Origin: Desulfobacterales bacterium
GTDB lineage: Bacteria > Desulfobacterota > Desulfobacteria > Desulfobacterales > UBA11574
Direction of reading: 5' to 3'
NCBI GenBank assembly: GCA_030145595.1
Contig: JAQYVG010000097.1
Coordinates: 1 to 11,806, forward strand
Length of the DNA: 11,806 nucleotides
Positions 5,593 to 11,806 of the stretch are shown piece after piece. Under the pieces are notes generated by a model. That model was not told the DNA's origin and made no database searches. It worked only from the letters and a program-made list of their open reading frames with translations. A program made the position numbers and the translations under genes. Positions within the stretch are counted from its first letter, which is position 1, and each line of letters begins with the position of its first letter.

Positions 5593-6750
5593 ATGAAGAA
5601 GAAGATCATGTTGAAGAGAAGATCCATATGTTATTTCACACTGATTTTTGTTGTGAGTCTACTTTTCATTCAAAGCAATGCTATTGGATATGATATCACC
5701 GACCGGTTTTCCATCGGTGGGGTGCTCGTTGGGGCCTATCAGCATCAGGAACTGAGCGATGTGGCGGCGCCGGATGAGAGCCTGGGGCGCGGGGCGGTGG
5801 TGTTTCAGCCGGAGCTGACCTTTAAGCTCGCCGAGCGCGACGAACTGTTTGCCTTGTTCGGGTTTGCCTCCGGCAATGCCCTGAACGACCAGGTGCCGTT
5901 CCAGGTATCGCCATGGGCTGCCAGCTTGGAGACGGATGTAAAAAATATCAACGGCAGGGACAGAGACTACCTTCTCGAAGCCTGGTACAAGCACACCTTC
6001 GATTTCGGCGAAAACAACAGCTTGGGACTGACCGGCGGCATCATCGACGCCACCGGCTATCTGGATGAAAACGTTTTTGCCAACGACGAGTACACCCAGT
6101 TCATGAACTCTGCCTTCGTCAACGGGCCCAGTTTCTTTCTGCCCTCCTATGATTTCGGAGGTGCTGCCGAGTGGGAATACGGAGCGTTTTCGCTCAAGGG
6201 CGTCTACATGAACGTGGGTAAGAACCACCCAACCACCGGCGAAAACAATTCAAACTTTTACGGTGCCCAGGTGGGTTACCGCATAAAAACCGGAATCGGT
6301 GAAGGCAACTACCGGGTCGTCGTGGCCGGAACCAGCGACGATTTTCTCGATCCGACCGGCACGAAACGGGAAGGCCGTCTGGCCGGGATCTTATCGTTCG
6401 ACCAGGAATTGGGTGGACACTTCGGCGCCTGGATACGGTTCGGCTGGCAGGACGATGCGGCGGCCATAATCTATGAGGCGGGCTATTCCGGCGGAGTCCA
6501 GACCAACGGCACCGTCTACGGCCGCAGCGGCGACACCATCGGCATCGGGGTGGCCTACCTTCCAGGGGCCGACCAACCCGGCCAGCCGATCGACAGCACA
6601 CAGGTTGCCGAGATCTACTGGCGGTTTGCGCTTCACGAGAATTTTGCGCTGACCCTCGATGCCCAGTACATCTCTGACGACTACCAGCCCGGATTCGGCA
6701 ACGGTCCAAACGGCTTTATCTTCGGCGCCCGCGGTGTGGTTGAGTTTTAG
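5593..6750 (+). CDS. Outer-membrane beta-barrel porin, OprB-like carbohydrate porin family
   Basis: A 385-residue exported protein. The ATG at 5593 gives a signal peptide with a basic n-region (MKKKIMLKRR), a hydrophobic core (YFTLIFVVSLLFI) and a likely cleavage near SNA-IG. The ATG at 5608 would also give a signal peptide. The frame extends upstream to a TTG at 5536, but those residues do not look like a signal. The mature part has alternating beta-strand segments rich in aromatic residues and Gly (GYDITDRFSIGGVLVGAY, ALFGFASGNAL, WYKHTFDFGENNSLGLTGG) and ends in Phe (GVVEF), the usual signal for outer-membrane barrel assembly. The pattern and the phrase LTGGIIDATGYLDEN suggest an OprB-type carbohydrate-selective porin, but the solute is unknown. 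The gene body from about 5700 is clearly GC-richer than its flanks and its own 5' end. It stands alone and converges on the nucleotidase gene. Confidence 0.75.
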   Translation: MKKKIMLKRRSICYFTLIFVVSLLFIQSNAIGYDITDRFSIGGVLVGAYQHQELSDVAAPDESLGRGAVVFQPELTFKLAERDELFALFGFASGNALNDQVPFQVSPWAASLETDVKNINGRDRDYLLEAWYKHTFDFGENNSLGLTGGIIDATGYLDENVFANDEYTQFMNSAFVNGPSFFLPSYDFGGAAEWEYGAFSLKGVYMNVGKNHPTTGENNSNFYGAQVGYRIKTGIGEGNYRVVVAGTSDDFLDPTGTKREGRLAGILSFDQELGGHFGAWIRFGWQDDAAAIIYEAGYSGGVQTNGTVYGRSGDTIGIGVAYLPGADQPGQPIDSTQVAEIYWRFALHENFALTLDAQYISDDYQPGFGNGPNGFIFGARGVVEF

Positions 6751-6843
6751 CAGCGGACAGAAGAGAATCGGCGTTTGTTGATTCCCTCGACAAGCAAATT
6801 AACTCGGATGCAAATTCCGCTGCGAAGGTAAAAAAGTAGTTAG

Positions 6844-8316
6844 TTATCCTTCAATTTCCCACTTGCTTGGCCCTTCGATAATGCCGGCGTCATGAGGAAG
6901 GCTGCTTCTGGTGGAACGTAGATATGCAAAGGGTGTTCGGTAAAGAAAATTGGACACTCTGGAGGTATAAACATCTGCATATCCTTCTAAGAGCCGGGAA
7001 AAATAGCTCTTGTCCCAGCCCGCACGGGTAAGAAGTCCCCAACGTGGATTAAATATCTTCCACATCTTACTTGCCAGAGGTCCGATGCGCTTGTCCAAAG
7101 CGGATATCTTTTTCGACAGTTCCTCAATTTTCTGATAAAGGGTTGTAACCGGCATATCGGATTGCGGACCATAACCTAACTCTGCCCGTTGAACATAAAG
7201 TTTAATCTGGAGCATATCCTTTTCAAGTTTTACTTTTTCCCGCATCATTTCCAGTAAACTGGTTTGTGAGGCACGAACTTCGCTTAAGCAGGCTAGCTCT
7301 TCCTCTAATTCTGGCAAGACAAGTGCGGTACGCCACCTGAGTATACTCTTGGAAGCATGGACATCTGCTTCAATATGGTCGCCTACATACATGATTTCTC
7401 TACCGTCCAGCCCGAAAGCTTCTTCTACCATACCGGCATGGCCGCCCACATAGATACCGCCTTTTTTCAGAGATTCGACCACAGGCTTCAACAAGCCCTG
7501 TTCATTGACCACCTCGAAAGCAGGTTGCTTTTGCAAAAAAAAGTTGGGTTTTCCTGCTGAAACGATTACCATGTCGAACAGATTTTTCCAGTTCAAACCA
7601 TCCGATAGATGACGATCAAAGGCATAAGCCATGATTGCCTTTACGTATTCCCAATCGGAATCGGTTATCAGCACAAGATTTTTGCCGGCGTGCTTCTGAT
7701 CAAGGAGAGCAAGGTGAGTTTCAACATCCTCAACAACATAACTTTCCGGATCTTTGAGAATTTCGTCCTTGAGCAACCCTTTTGCATATGCAAAATCCAA
7801 ATTTCTGCTCACCTGTTCCTGGAGACCGGCGTATCCCAACATTTCTGGAAGCTCACGGCAGTCCATCTTTTCAACTAACTGTGCATATAAGCAGCCAACA
7901 GACAGGTCGAAAAGCGTGGTAAGCAAAACCCAGCGACTTTCACGAATATTTACTATAGTTCTTGAATAAATTTTTCGCATATCCTTAAGAGTCAGCAGCC
8001 GTGTTCCATGGTACGCCCGCTTTATATATCCGAAACGATTTGGTTTCACGATATTGCCAAGTTTCTTGTCAATGACAAGACCTCGAATCACCATTTCCGG
8101 ATCATAATAAAGATTCTCTACCGGCCAGCCGAGTTTTAGTAATTTTTTCTTTAAATGTTCATAAGCCATTTTTTCCAAATGCTTGACGTGGTAGTGGATC
8201 AGGGTATAGTCCATGTCGTAACCGAGAGTTCTGATGGAGCGCATGTTCAGCGTCCGGTTTGTAAAAATGCTTCGCTCATGCGATGGTTTTACGATCAGTG
8301 AAGAAATATCGGTCAT
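6844..8316 (-). CDS. HAD-superfamily 5'-nucleotidase, IG family (cytosolic purine 5'-nucleotidase-like)
   Basis: A 490-residue cytoplasmic hydrolase homologous to the NT5C2-type 5'-nucleotidases, a family found in eukaryotes and some bacteria. HAD motif I is LGYDMDYTLIHY (31-42), with nucleophile Asp34 and acid/base Asp36. Motif II is LITDSDW (216-222), motif III includes Lys256 in SAGKPNFF, and motif IV is YVGDHIEADVHASK (310-323), with Asp313 and Asp318 for Mg2+. A charged segment around 340-410 (LEEELACLSEV..., MMREKVKLEKDML) looks helical or coiled-coil. The expected reaction is dephosphorylation of nucleoside 5'-monophosphates such as IMP or GMP; the exact substrate is not known from sequence. 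The start is the ATG at 8314-8316, directly after GGAGGGG. An in-frame TTG at 8326-8328 would place that ribosome site inside the coding region and is rejected. The gene is transcribed alone. Confidence 0.9.
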   Translation of the reverse strand: MTDISSLIVKPSHERSIFTNRTLNMRSIRTLGYDMDYTLIHYHVKHLEKMAYEHLKKKLLKLGWPVENLYYDPEMVIRGLVIDKKLGNIVKPNRFGYIKRAYHGTRLLTLKDMRKIYSRTIVNIRESRWVLLTTLFDLSVGCLYAQLVEKMDCRELPEMLGYAGLQEQVSRNLDFAYAKGLLKDEILKDPESYVVEDVETHLALLDQKHAGKNLVLITDSDWEYVKAIMAYAFDRHLSDGLNWKNLFDMVIVSAGKPNFFLQKQPAFEVVNEQGLLKPVVESLKKGGIYVGGHAGMVEEAFGLDGREIMYVGDHIEADVHASKSILRWRTALVLPELEEELACLSEVRASQTSLLEMMREKVKLEKDMLQIKLYVQRAELGYGPQSDMPVTTLYQKIEELSKKISALDKRIGPLASKMWKIFNPRWGLLTRAGWDKSYFSRLLEGYADVYTSRVSNFLYRTPFAYLRSTRSSLPHDAGIIEGPSKWEIEG

Positions 8317-8332
8317 AATCCCCTCCAATATT

Positions 8333-8361
8333 CTTATAGTCTGGATTTAACGAGTTGAAAA
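8333..8361 (-). promoter_or_regulatory. Possible sigma-70-like promoter of the 5'-nucleotidase gene
   Basis: On the minus strand, TTTTCA (complement at 8356-8361) and TATAAG (complement at 8333-8338) are separated by exactly 17 bp. The implied transcript start is only about 10 nt before the ATG, an unusually short leader that still just contains the GGAGGGG site. It is a consensus match only. Confidence 0.25.
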
Positions 8362-8517
8362 AATCCTGTCATTATCTCGATTTAAAGTCAACTTGCTGAT
8401 CGCCCTATTTTTTTGTAAAAGCCCATATCTTGCGCATTGGCCTCTGGAACCAAAATTCACGATGCCTGTCTTCAATCGCAAATCCAGATCACCTCAATAT
8501 CGGAATTGATTGGGGTT
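8362..8517. other. Non-coding spacer without recognised features
   Basis: First part of a 539-bp gene-free stretch (8317-8855). It has no reading frame of note, no clear terminator and no repeat that could be matched elsewhere in the window. Confidence 0.4.
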
Positions 8518-8625
8518 GAATCTGTCGAAAAAGCCCCAAAATGGCAATTTTAGCAATTTTGCATACAATGAAATCAGTTGGTTACGGCCATCAAAATCAC
8601 AGTTTTAAGATTTTTCGACAGATTC
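8518..8625. mobile_element. MITE-like 108-bp element with 15-bp terminal inverted repeats
   Basis: GAATCTGTCGAAAAA (8518-8532) and TTTTTCGACAGATTC (8611-8625) are perfect reverse complements enclosing 78 bp of non-coding DNA. The interior holds a tandem GCAATTTTAGCAATTTTGC. There is no transposase frame inside, so if mobile it would depend on a trans-acting enzyme. No unambiguous target-site duplication was seen. It could instead be a transcribed long hairpin. Confidence 0.5.
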
Positions 8626-8701
8626 GTTCCGAATCTTCAATCCAAAACCTGTACTAGTTGCTATATTGGCCAGGTGCAATAAAACGCTTTAATGCATATG
8701 A

Positions 8702-8793
8702 TATAATAATCGCATTAATTAATGCAGAATAGCGATGTTCGCTAACCATAATTACGGCTTATTTAAACTGCAAAATTTATTGCGATTATTATA
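8702..8793. repeat. AT-rich cluster of nested palindromes
   Basis: TATAATAATCGCA (8702-8714) and TGCGATTATTATA (8781-8793) are perfect 13-bp inverted repeats. Within them lie a perfect 14-bp palindrome, GCATTAATTAATGC (8712-8725), and a small hairpin, AGCGA-TGT-TCGCT (8731-8743). The region is very AT-rich and lies downstream of both flanking genes' coding regions (3' side of the kinase gene, well upstream of the nucleotidase gene). Operator, decayed repeat element or processing structure are all possible. Confidence 0.45.
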
Positions 8794-8855
8794 GTTGTTG
8801 TTATCATAGCTGAGAATAGAATTTCAGCAGGGCTGGATTTAGGTCGAGAAGGCCT

Positions 8856-9977
8856 CTAATTAATGCTGTGCTGTTGAATACAACTCGCCAGTACGCTCCC
8901 GTTGCGTTCCAGCCATAGATTCAAAGACACACTATGCTCTAAATATTTCAAATATTTTTGAGGATCCGGACCCGTGCTGTAAAAGTGGCTTAAAATCCAA
9001 TCAATGACGATCAGATTGCCCATATGGATCATATGCGGAAGATATTCCAGCTCCAGTTGGTTCAAAGGCCCTATGGTATTAACCTTTTTACCTGACTCTT
9101 GATATGCTCCCAAAAAGTGCTCCACGCGATCAAGCAGCAGATTACCATCCGTACCCGCCTCCCAGGAAGTACAAAAATACAGGATTGCCAGACCTACATC
9201 AAAACACCTGGCATCAATTTTTGACCAACCAAAATCAAACACACCCGTTACTTTCCCGTCCTTAAACTTAAGATTCCCGGGATGATAATCGCCATGAACG
9301 GCGAGGCGTGGCATTGCGTTGTATTTTTCTTGGGGTGGGATATTCTTTAACATACCGAGCAGGTCATTGAATTGCTCCAAGAAAAACTCAGCAAATGGAG
9401 ATTCAGCAGTATTGCGGGCAAATGCTTGCCATTTTGAAGCCATCAAATTAATCTCGTCGAAATTGCTCAGTTCTCTTAAGCCCTCTGTCCCTTGCCAGCC
9501 AAATATCGTGTTGTGATACAAAGCGAGCCTTTGGGCTGAATTTTTTAATTCCTCATCAGAACATAACGGGTGGTCCCAGCTGCATTTATCTTCGCCCGGC
9601 AGAAAACTAAAAACGGCAATATAATTTGGGGGGTCTTTTTTTTTCAGGTTCCGGTCAATCTCAACGCAAGTCGTCCCATCCTTTCTCTGAATACAACGTG
9701 GGGACAACTCAAAGCCTCTTATCTGCAATTCTTGCAGCAAGGCATGTTCAAACCGCACTTTTGCTTCAGAAGTTCCTTGACGGTACCTTCTCAACAAATA
9801 CCGGGTTTTCTTGCCGGCTCGAAGCATTTCGATTTTATAGCTGTCATTGACGTAACCTCTATCAATTCGCTCTTGACGGACCAACTGTCCAACATCGTAG
9901 TGTTCAGAAAGAATATTTCTATTGCTTCTAAGGACATCCTCTTGAGTTATAATAATATCTTTATTTTTAGTATTCAT
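8856..9977 (-). CDS. Aminoglycoside phosphotransferase (APH)-fold small-molecule kinase
   Basis: A 373-residue cytoplasmic protein of the APH/choline-kinase/homoserine-kinase-II-like family (PF01636 type). The N-lobe has a nucleotide loop, IDRGYVNDSYKI (38-49), and a basic strand, YLLRRYR (60-66). The catalytic loop is AVHGDYHPGNLKF (226-238), with Asp230 and Asn235. The metal-binding segment is GVFDFGWSKID (245-255). DARCFDVG (255-262) follows, as is usual after the loop. It should transfer the ATP gamma-phosphate to a hydroxyl of a small metabolite; the substrate is unknown, and antibiotic resistance should not be assumed. The ATG at 9975-9977 has no strong ribosome site. The frame extends to a TTG at 10011-10013, adding MKKKLNQSITWQ, also without a ribosome site, so the start is uncertain. 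It ends in TAG. It lies downstream of the NRPS-like reductase gene on the same strand, about 273 bp away. Confidence 0.82.
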   Translation of the reverse strand: MNTKNKDIIITQEDVLRSNRNILSEHYDVGQLVRQERIDRGYVNDSYKIEMLRAGKKTRYLLRRYRQGTSEAKVRFEHALLQELQIRGFELSPRCIQRKDGTTCVEIDRNLKKKDPPNYIAVFSFLPGEDKCSWDHPLCSDEELKNSAQRLALYHNTIFGWQGTEGLRELSNFDEINLMASKWQAFARNTAESPFAEFFLEQFNDLLGMLKNIPPQEKYNAMPRLAVHGDYHPGNLKFKDGKVTGVFDFGWSKIDARCFDVGLAILYFCTSWEAGTDGNLLLDRVEHFLGAYQESGKKVNTIGPLNQLELEYLPHMIHMGNLIVIDWILSHFYSTGPDPQKYLKYLEHSVSLNLWLERNGSVLASCIQQHSIN

Positions 9978-10037
9978 TTGCCATGTTATACTTTGATTTA
10001 ATTTCTTCTTCAATTTGTTTGGAGAAGAGGGTCCCGG

Positions 10038-10200
10038 GATTCAAGGGTTCAAGGGGTCAAGTGTTTGTTTCAAGACGATTTAATAAGAGGATTCTTTTGT
10101 TATTCTGTAAATTTCTAAACATAGCTGATAGAAACTTTGCCAAACTTTTAACTCTTTATAATTTTTAAGCATTACACTCGAACCCTTGAACCCTTGAATC
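10038..10200. repeat. 163-bp inverted-repeat element with 27-bp arms and 8-bp periodic GAACCCTT units
   Basis: The left arm (10038-10064) and the right arm (10174-10200) are reverse complements at 25 of 27 positions. They enclose 109 bp of very AT-rich DNA. The arms are built of an 8-bp unit: AAGGGTTC-like on the left and GAACCCTT on the right. The right side continues with degenerate GAATCCTT units to 10210, about four units in all. The element separates the reductase gene from the kinase gene and lies just upstream of the kinase start. No reading frame lies inside. Confidence 0.65.
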
Positions 10201-10210
10201 CTTGAATCCT

Positions 10211-10244
10211 CAGGATCACTCCAACTCTTTTGGAGATGATCCTG
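10211..10244 (-). terminator. Strong hairpin 7 nt after the reductase stop codon, no U-tract
   Basis: CAGGATCACTCCAA (10211-10224) pairs with TTGGAGATGATCCTG (10230-10244) around a 5-nt loop: 14 base pairs with one bulge. Its position directly after the minus-strand stop suggests transcript termination or 3'-end protection. The downstream sequence on the minus strand is AGGATTCAAGG, without a U-run, so a classical intrinsic terminator is not supported. Confidence 0.5.
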
Positions 10245-10250
10245 AAAAGT

Positions 10251-11806
10251 TTACGGCTTAACAAATGTGTCTATCAATTTTTTGAAATAATCAGCATCAG
10301 TGGGCGGTCGCTGGATACCATGCTCAGCTAAGCAATTTTCATAGCGAGAACAATCATAAACACTTTCATCGTTTAAATACATTTCGACATCCACCAGGGA
10401 TTGGGCCAGCACATTAAGAATATAATCATCTGCCTCTTCGGCCTGGGCATATAGCCTTGATTTCCATTCATCAAAGGAGACATATTCAGATATCAGTTTC
10501 ATCTCAAGCAGTAAATCAAATGCCACTCTGGCCGGCATTGGATCGTTCTGCACAATATTGAATACCTGGCCGAAATTGGAGGGGTTGCCTGCAAAAAGAA
10601 CGATGGATTTCACCAGAAAGTCTACCGGAGTTAGTTCGAAGGCCCAAGTGCTCATGTCAGGTGCACAGTTAACCTTGGCGCAGGCATCAACAATCATGGA
10701 TTGAAAATCACTCGGATTTGTTACCCCCGTGACACTGTGATGTCCAATATTGCCCGGGCGGTACAAACAGACCGGCAGGCCCCTGGATACAGCTTCCCAG
10801 ACCAGTTTTTCGGCAACCCATTTGGCCTGGCCGTATCCGTTTGTCAAATGATCGGCATATGAATCGATATCACTGTTTTCCAAATATGTTTCTTGATCTT
10901 CTCCTGCAAATATACCGTTTGTCGATATGTAATGAATCGGTTTGGTTGCCGATGTGCATGCGAACCGCAAGATCTCATGGGTACCATTTACGGCAGCAGG
11001 TTTAATTATAGGATACGAATAGACATAATTTACCAGAGAAGCACAGTGAAAGATAAAATCGATTTCTTCGGCCAATTCATTAAACTGTGCAACCGACAAC
11101 CCAAAATACTTCTTTGTTAAATCACCAACAACAGGAACAATGCGTTCCTTTATATTGTCATTTAATAAATGATAATATTTTAGATTTTTTACAACGCGAT
11201 GTATGGCGTCTGTTTGATCACCGCTTTTTATACGTACCAGGCAGTAAATTTTTACATGATCTTTCGTAGATTTTAACAATTCATCCAGCAAGAATGCACC
11301 TAAAAATCCTGTCACTCCGGTAATAAGGATAGACTTTGCATCAGCCAGCGACAGCGGTTTTTTCACCGGAGCAGGCCTTATGGACGCATCCAGTCGGGCA
11401 TCTTCTTTGATTGAAACGCTCAGCGCAACATCTTTAGCGCCATTATTCATAAATTTAACAAGTTCTGTTACCGTCGGGTATTCATAGACATCTTTGACCA
11501 TGAGTTGAACACGAAATATCTCTTCTATAAAGATCGTTAATTCCACGGCTAATAATGAGTGACCGCCAAAATCAAAGAAACTCGAATCATTTTTTATACT
11601 TTCAGGATCTAAAAAGAGAATGCGTTCCCATAGTGCCCGCATGATATTTTCCTGTTCTTTTAGAGAAGCCCCTTGGCCGAGTTGGATATCTGAAAAATCG
11701 TGTTGATATTTAGGCGGCGGTGACGGCAGTAATTTATAATTCAGTTTGCCGGTGATGGGATGGAGCGGAATATTATCCAGCTCTATATATGTACTGGGAA
11801 TCATAT
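10251..11806 (-). CDS. NRPS-like enzyme, partial: adenylation end, carrier domain, thioester reductase domain
   Basis: The C-terminal 517-518 residues of a larger enzyme; the N-terminus lies beyond the right edge. Numbering from the Met at 11802-11804: residues 1-27 are the end of an adenylation domain, with MIPSTYIELDNIPL and GKLNYKLLP (catalytic A10 Lys20). A peptidyl/acyl carrier domain at about 48-120 has FFDFGGHSLLA with phosphopantetheine Ser83 (codon 11556-11558). An NAD(P)H-dependent thioester reductase domain starts near 155: TGVTGFLG (162-169), YISTNG with Thr295, and YGQAK with Tyr324 and Lys328. Such A-T-R proteins activate an acid, load it on the carrier and release it reductively as an aldehyde or alcohol; the substrate is not readable because the A-domain pocket is outside. 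The Met is internal, since A domains normally read Y-M-(I/V)-P here and the two bases before it fit Tyr. Confidence 0.92.
   Translation of the reverse strand, partial: MIPSTYIELDNIPLHPITGKLNYKLLPSPPPKYQHDFSDIQLGQGASLKEQENIMRALWERILFLDPESIKNDSSFFDFGGHSLLAVELTIFIEEIFRVQLMVKDVYEYPTVTELVKFMNNGAKDVALSVSIKEDARLDASIRPAPVKKPLSLADAKSILITGVTGFLGAFLLDELLKSTKDHVKIYCLVRIKSGDQTDAIHRVVKNLKYYHLLNDNIKERIVPVVGDLTKKYFGLSVAQFNELAEEIDFIFHCASLVNYVYSYPIIKPAAVNGTHEILRFACTSATKPIHYISTNGIFAGEDQETYLENSDIDSYADHLTNGYGQAKWVAEKLVWEAVSRGLPVCLYRPGNIGHHSVTGVTNPSDFQSMIVDACAKVNCAPDMSTWAFELTPVDFLVKSIVLFAGNPSNFGQVFNIVQNDPMPARVAFDLLLEMKLISEYVSFDEWKSRLYAQAEEADDYILNVLAQSLVDVEMYLNDESVYDCSRYENCLAEHGIQRPPTDADYFKKLIDTFVKP

Noticed and set aside
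6194..6709. 171-residue Arg-rich minus-strand frame within the porin gene
   Set aside because: It is a shadow of the GC-rich porin reading frame, with low-complexity composition and no recognisable motif.
8317..8328. TTG start for the 5'-nucleotidase
   Set aside because: It would put the strong GGAGGGG ribosome site inside the coding sequence; the ATG at 8314-8316 is far better placed.
10180..10210. CRISPR-like array
   Set aside because: The units are contiguous 8-mers without spacers.
10211..10244. Classical intrinsic terminator
   Set aside because: The stem is strong, but neither strand has the following U-run, so only a hairpin is claimed.
11802..11804. ATG at the right edge as the true start of the reductase gene
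   Set aside because: It falls inside the conserved C-terminal end of an adenylation domain, so the gene is cut by the window edge.

Overview
The window looks like chromosomal DNA of an anaerobic, moderate-GC Gram-negative bacterium, most plausibly a sulfate-reducing Desulfobacterota (Desulfobacterales-like). This is inferred from a corrinoid/tetrahydrofolate methyl-transfer module, an Isf-type iron-sulfur flavoprotein, an outer-membrane porin, and many small palindromic intergenic repeats. No rRNA, tRNA or CRISPR array was seen.

Layout. (1) 97-3361, minus strand: a three-gene set reading methyltetrahydrofolate:corrinoid methyltransferase, then corrinoid protein, then MttB-superfamily methyltransferase. 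Together they would move a methyl group from a quaternary amine to the corrinoid protein and on to tetrahydrofolate. The two gaps (180 and 190 bp) each hold an inverted-repeat element. (2) 3531-5315, plus strand: a short-chain dehydrogenase and an iron-sulfur flavoprotein, 25 bp apart, bracketed by two 86-bp direct repeats (75/86 identical). A scrap of a tyrosine recombinase lies just inside the right-hand copy. This looks like a small acquired cassette. The dehydrogenase appears to lack the catalytic Tyr of the YxxxK motif. (3) 5593-6750, plus strand: a GC-richer outer-membrane beta-barrel (OprB-like porin). (4) 6844-8316, minus strand: a HAD-superfamily 5'-nucleotidase of the IG (NT5C2-like) family. 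(5) 8317-8855: a gene-free stretch with a MITE-like 108-bp inverted-repeat element and an AT-rich cluster of palindromes. (6) 8856-9977, minus strand: an aminoglycoside-phosphotransferase-fold small-molecule kinase. (7) 10251 to the right edge, minus strand: the C-terminal part of an NRPS-like enzyme (end of an adenylation domain, carrier domain, thioester reductase domain), continuing outside the window. A 163-bp inverted-repeat element and a strong hairpin separate (6) and (7).

The best-supported functional unit is the methyl-transfer operon. The most unusual ones are the direct-repeat-bracketed dehydrogenase/flavoprotein cassette and the pairing of a carrier-protein reductase with a kinase. 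The most pervasive structural signal is a set of 100-165 bp inverted-repeat elements in at least four intergenic gaps. Some share an 8-bp-period GAACCCTT/AAGGGTTC motif.
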